Assembly (NCBI GenBank): GCA_030141605.1
Contig: JAQGDQ010000300.1
Coordinates: 47,501 to 111,500 of the forward strand
Reading direction: 5' to 3'
Length of the DNA: 64,000 nt
Source: Tubiluchus corallicola
Lineage: Eukaryota; Priapulida; Priapulimorpha; Priapulimorphida; Tubiluchidae
Part shown: in pieces, positions 24,862 through 64,000 of the stretch
Layout: each line of letters begins with the position of its first letter
How positions within the stretch are numbered: the stretch's first letter is position 1
Notes under the pieces: model-generated
What the model was told of the DNA's origin: nothing
The model's input: only the letters and a program-made list of their open reading frames with translations
Database searches by the model: none
Position numbers and translations under genes: made by a program

Positions 24862-25272
24862 AAATGGCACAGTAGCGCCACTCATTTACGACACAAGTTA
24901 ACTAACAATCTCAATCAACAGCCTGCTATAGCTAGATGTAAGAATCATTTTATCAAATCACTAAATTCTCTTGTATGCTTCTTCAGATCGATTAAAAATA
25001 AACGTGTGATTCTCAAGCTGTTTTGGTCATTCTGCTACTCGTTCTATGGCAGCTCTATGCTTGAGTTATCAGGCAAGAGTCTTAAATCTCCAGCTATTGA
25101 ATTGTGAAATGCTTTGCATACGATTTTAGGTATTCCATATAATTCATATTCAAGTATGACTCATTGCATTTCTTTTATATTACCATTCCCTGTTTTAACT
25201 GCAAAACGTATGCAAACGTTGTACAGTCGTATAAAAGTTATGCAAGACAGTGAAATTATGAGACAAGCATAA
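24862..25272 (+). mobile_element. Decayed LINE reverse-transcriptase C-terminal fragment
   Basis: A plus-strand frame of about 137 codons with one stop. It carries the typical post-catalytic LINE pattern: ATHLRHKL, then CKNHFIKSLNSL, then KLFWSFCYSFYGSS, then a region where a stop (TGA) sits at an expected Trp (ELxNALH), then MTHCISFILP. A dead insertion between genes A and B. Confidence 0.7.
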
Positions 25273-25520
25273 CAACAATAGGAAAGAATCGTATACTCGT
25301 TAATTCAAGAAAGTTTAGTAGTAGTAGAGTCATTTACGTTTATTTAGACAATATTCAACATAAAATATTGCGCATACAATGTGACAATTTGTCAAGAAGA
25401 CTGCCACAAAAAACCTATAAGGTTGCAGACGTGGCAGCCACCGGAAAAACAGAATACTCTACAAGAGTTACAAGAGTGATACAACAGTTATCATTACGAG
25501 AGTTGTCATGCTAAGTTACA

Positions 25521-26370
25521 TTAATGTAGTTGGCTTACATAGCAATTAGGTAGATTACATAAGTCACTACAAAAAGAGAGATAATACTCTTTTAATTCTT
25601 TAACAATGCAACTTAATCCATGATTCTTACTGTTAGACAACTTAAATTTAATATTACTGGGGAATTTATTGGTCTTATTAGCAACCGTGTATGTGAGAGA
25701 CTGTTCAGCATATTTGTGTGTTTTACAATAATGCATCTGTAACTGTTGTCTTGTAAGATAAGAGTGGACATTGAAGTTATAAACGAGTGGCAAATTTTTA
25801 TGATACATTGGTATAAACTCATTTACGTATTTATAATAATATTTCGTAATAGCAACAGAATAAACATCTTTAATCTTTAGAATTTTTAACATTCTAAATA
25901 TAGGCTCTGCATGAGCATTGTATTTAGCACAAGTCATTACTCTTACAATTTTTTGAACGACTTTTCTACTCTGTTACACTTGGATCTCCTCAAGAGTATT
26001 CAATAATTAATATGACAGCTAACAAGACAAGCATATATTTTCCGTTTGGCCGAAAAAGTTAAGAAATGCTTTAGTCTATTAATTATTCCAAGGGCATTAC
26101 AAATCTTTTTATTTAAGACATCTGTTTGAGCAGACCAAGACAAATCTTCATCGATGAATATCCCAAGAAATTTAAACGACGTAACGCGTTTAATTTCAGT
26201 ATCACTAACTTTAAGATCAAAGGCTGTTTGTTTATAGTATCCGTTTGTTTATAGTAGGAAAAATCATATACTTTGTTTTATTCATGTTTAAAGAAAGTTT
26301 GTTTTCCAATAACCATTTGTCAACTTTTTGAAGTTTAGGAGTGCTGCTAGTTTTAATGAAATTGATTTTT
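25521..26370 (-). mobile_element. Decayed LINE reverse-transcriptase fragment
   Basis: On the minus strand from about 26,370 down: DKWLLENKLSLNMNKTKYM, then SFKFLGIFIDEDLSW, then ALGIINRLKHFL, then (after several stops) EPIFRMLKILKIKDVY and HSYLTRQQ. These are the ordered landmarks downstream of the catalytic YxDD in CR1/jockey-like LINEs. Stops near 25,940-25,990 and an upstream rearrangement show it is dead. It is opposite in strand to the neighbour at 24,862, so a separate insertion. Confidence 0.75.
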
Positions 26371-27218
26371 TTTTGTGCTGTGACCTCTTCTGGACACTTA
26401 ATGGTAAATGGACAATACAGGGCTTTTGGGATAACGAAGTAAAAGAGAGCTTGCTAAATCTGCTAATCAATTAAATGTTACATTACTTGATTTTTGTACA
26501 TAGACATTAGTTATAAATGTTAATTACTAACCAATATAATTTATATTAAATTTTGTACAGATGAACTAACTTAATATTGCGATTGTGTAAAATGTAATAT
26601 TTACTCTTTTGAGAAAAAAATAATATATATAAATAGAACAAAATAAAATCTTGTGCAGGTCCAAACATTCATGACAGTTTGTGAAAACCATCTCTACATA
26701 CTCACAGTGCATAGATCAAGGAGATTCAGCAGCTGAGGATCATTGACGTAACCCACAAATGAGGTTCAAGACGCAAGCCCTTGACCGTGAACCCACAATC
26801 AAATTTCAATAGATTGAGACATAGTTTGCCCGTATCTACGGTAACTGTCAAAAACCATCAACATCAACTTGCACAGGTCTGTCAAGATACTGGGGGATTA
26901 ACAAACCTGTTTGAAGTACAAATGACCCGTCTTGTGGGGTGTTAAGTCAGATTTAAGTCAAAAATAACTCAGATTTTTACAAAGAACTTAATCAAAACAA
27001 TCAGCTGCTGCCAAGAATGTCACTAACTGTACTGTAGTGCACTACATTGTACTACAAATGACTTTACTACAGTTACGAGAATTTTTAGAAAAGGATGTGC
27101 ACACGGATGCCCGCTAGCTCTTGAATACCAGTATTCGGAGAAATAAGCAGTAAACATATCAGTTCGAGAAAGTGCGGTGCGTGGTAAAGTTGAGGTTTTG
27201 TGAGATAAAACTTCTATC
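26371..27218. other. Upstream region of astacin gene B
   Basis: No gene seen. A block near 26,740-26,820 resembles the flank of gene A. The first ATG of gene B is embedded in ATGGCCGCTTTTG, identical to that of gene A. Confidence 0.45.
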
Positions 27219-39366
<12,148 letters not shown>

Positions 39367-39677
39367 ACAAGTGGAGGCCATTTTAGAGGGTGGAATAACT
39401 GGAAGAAAAAATGGCAGCAGGTTACAAGAAAGACCTCTTCTTCGAGATAGATTCAAATAACCTAAATAGCAGCATGTTCAATTGTTCGTGTCCACGTACT
39501 GTTTGCATCTCATGCTTATCAATTAATTTACATAGCATGAAATACAACGTTGTGTTATCATTCTCGCTGGATATCTAATATTAAAAAAACATAATTAAGA
39601 GCAGCATGAACATAGAGCTGTAGCATTTCTTATGCAATTTTCTCTATGTAATTTGTATGTATACTTAAGTTTGTTTC

Positions 39678-39683
39678 AATAAA
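39678..39683 (+). promoter_or_regulatory. PolyA signal of astacin gene B
   Basis: AATAAA about 312 bases after the stop, at the same relative place as 24,295-24,300 in gene A. Confidence 0.55.
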
Positions 39684-41140
39684 CGAATAGTTTTCACTGC
39701 AATTTATTATTATTTCGTTAGAGTGAGAGGCTTTATTGACAAAGAGTAATATCATTATTATGCCGCATCAGTAGTTATCCTTAGTTCGGCCCTATATATT
39801 TACCTGATAACAAGGATAGTGTGTTGAGTGCTTGACTGGCTGATGGTTGGTTGGTTGGTTGGTTGGTTGTTGGTTGTTTGGTTGGCTGGTTGGTTTGTTG
39901 ATTCGTCGGTCGGTCAACTGGTAGGTAAGTTGACTGGCCGATCGATTGGCTAGCTGGCTGGCTATCTTGTAAGTTTGTTGGTTGATTCGTTGACTAGTTG
40001 GTTTTTTTGGTAGGTTGCTTCGTCGGTTGATTAGCTGATTTGTTGGTCGATCAGATGGTTGGTTAGTTGGTTGGTTGTTGTGTTGGTGCTCGATTGAGAG
40101 ATTGATTAGTTGGTGGCTTGGTTGGTTGCTTGTTTATTATTTTGTATTTTTCTTTTTTCTCTTGCATCACTCTTAAGGTACACTTCACAACAGCTACTGT
40201 GTAGATGTGATAATTATAATAAAATGTTAACAGGAATGTATACTAAAAGTGCAATTGGTCGGTACTTGATTATTTTTGGCCAGTTGGTTGGTTGGTTGGT
40301 TGGTTAGTCGGCTGGTTCTCTCGCATTTCAAGCAGCTTGTAGTCGAGCACATTTTAACAATTACTAATTAGGTAATTAATAAAGCCTAAACTACGAATTC
40401 CTAATGACGTATTTTGCTGGCATTTTTTTTCTAATGAAGACATGGTCTTGTTTAGGGCAGCAAAATCCGCTCGGTTGTTGTTTCGGTTGTTGTTATTTTT
40501 ATGCTTAACATCTCATTATTGTTTAGTCAAACAAAAGCGTTGGTCTACATATGCATTTCAGCGGAAAATATCTCGTCTAGACCTCGCTGCTCAACCCAAT
40601 TCTCTATAAAGTTTTAGACAATTTTGAAAAAAATGAAAAGCGGAGAAAGTTCTTCAAGCCTGACTAGATGAATTTCCTGTATTTTAAATCATCTTTGTTA
40701 TTCAAGGACTTTCGCTATCGTGCGGATCCACACTGTTGAAACAGAACCGCGAAAGGGATGCCATTTTAGCAAGAGGGGCCTAAAGTTCGTGCTTTTATCT
40801 TGCAGTTCATAAAAAACTTCAATCTGAGGGAAATTTGAAACGCTGAAACTATCCTAAAGAAGTGTTTTCCTAGAAAGTGATGGCACCGCTGCAAGCATAG
40901 ATAGCTACATAATGATATATACATTGATATAGCTACATGTTAAGTTTAGGCAAGTGAGGTATAGCGCTTCAGGCGACAAATTCTTGTGCTTCGCGCCGTG
41001 AAGGTTGCACGCACGTTTGTGTTGAGTCCACCTCAAGAAAACGGTTCACTAAGTGATGTAACAACAACTACTACAACAACGATTGCTCTATTCCTAGTGC
41101 GCGTGACAAATCTCTTAACGAAATAGCAAGTAATAGTTCA
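39684..41140. other. Intergenic region between genes B and C
   Basis: No gene seen. From about 39,840 to 40,310 the sequence is rich in TTGG/TTGGT units, a decayed minisatellite with a clean (GGTT)n core at about 39,845-39,870 and another at about 40,280-40,300. The last 400 bases are the presumed promoter of gene C; I see no clear TATA box. Confidence 0.5.
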
Positions 41141-63670
<22,530 letters not shown>

Positions 63671-64000
63671 GTGCGTATACTATAATATGCTTTGATGTGT
63701 CCGTTCAAATACATACGCTGTACGCTGTGGCCCGTGTGTAGGTTGCCTACAAAACTTACAGCCAGGGATGTATTTACCAGTAGGGCTACGTACAAGAAGG
63801 CTGTAGCCTAGGGCGACAAATTTCAAGGGGCGCCAGGTTTTAGGAACTCAGTGTTAAAAATTCTCCTTGAAAAATATTCTCCTTTTCACATTCATATAAA
63901 GCGGGTCTTGTTTAACACGCCACAAGCAGTTACTGGGTCCAATTTTATGTAAGCAACGTAACATAACAAACGAGTATAATAATTATGTAAAGGGTACTAA
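63671..64000. other. Start of final intron of gene C
   Basis: Begins gtgcgt after the last visible exon. No exon is seen to the window end. By analogy with A and B, the missing last exon should code only a few residues. Confidence 0.6.

Overview
The window is genomic DNA from an invertebrate animal. Genes are rare and split by introns with gt/ag borders. The DNA is AT-rich and carries many trinucleotide microsatellites, decayed non-LTR retrotransposons, small inverted-repeat elements and one pogo-like transposon. Degenerate CCCTAA blocks near 62.5 and 62.8 kb suggest a TTAGGG-type telomere. The phylum cannot be fixed from this window. The astacin EGF-CUB architecture resembles that of nematode NAS proteins, but the telomere-like motif and repeat content do not point to a typical nematode.

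Layout: (1) 1-10.4 kb holds one minus-strand gene or first exon at 3804-5009, coding a secreted or membrane-anchored, very basic protein, among repeats. (2) 10,467-14,857 is a two-exon plus-strand gene for a 1,244-residue coiled-coil protein of unrecognised family. (3) 15,474 to the window end is a head-to-tail array of three astacin-family (M12A) zinc metalloprotease genes: A (15,474-23,982, 503 aa), B (27,219-39,366, 619 aa) and C (41,141 to beyond 63,670, last exon outside the window). I rebuilt them exon by exon. Reading frames and intron phases are continuous, and A and B close on a 14-nt last exon coding Val-Ser-Asp/Asn-Cys-stop.

All three astacins share signal peptide, variable N-terminal module, aspartate-switch prodomain, furin-like site, catalytic domain with HEIGHALG, EGF-like domain and CUB domain. 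They differ at diagnostic positions. A and B have Leu in place of the Met-turn methionine. A has also lost one cysteine of a core disulfide. C keeps the methionine but has Ala for the family glutamate that follows the third zinc histidine. Exon 1 differs greatly (42, 157 and 415 codons: short, Lys/Arg-rich, mucin-like). A and B are about 2% different from exon 3 to the start of intron 6, introns included, but about 15-20% different outside it, which looks like recent gene conversion.

The introns host much of the repeat load: a paired-TIR element family, a SINE-like insertion beside a splice acceptor, a solo-LTR-like insertion, foldback elements and a deleted pogo transposon. No CRISPR array, rRNA or intact tRNA gene was seen.
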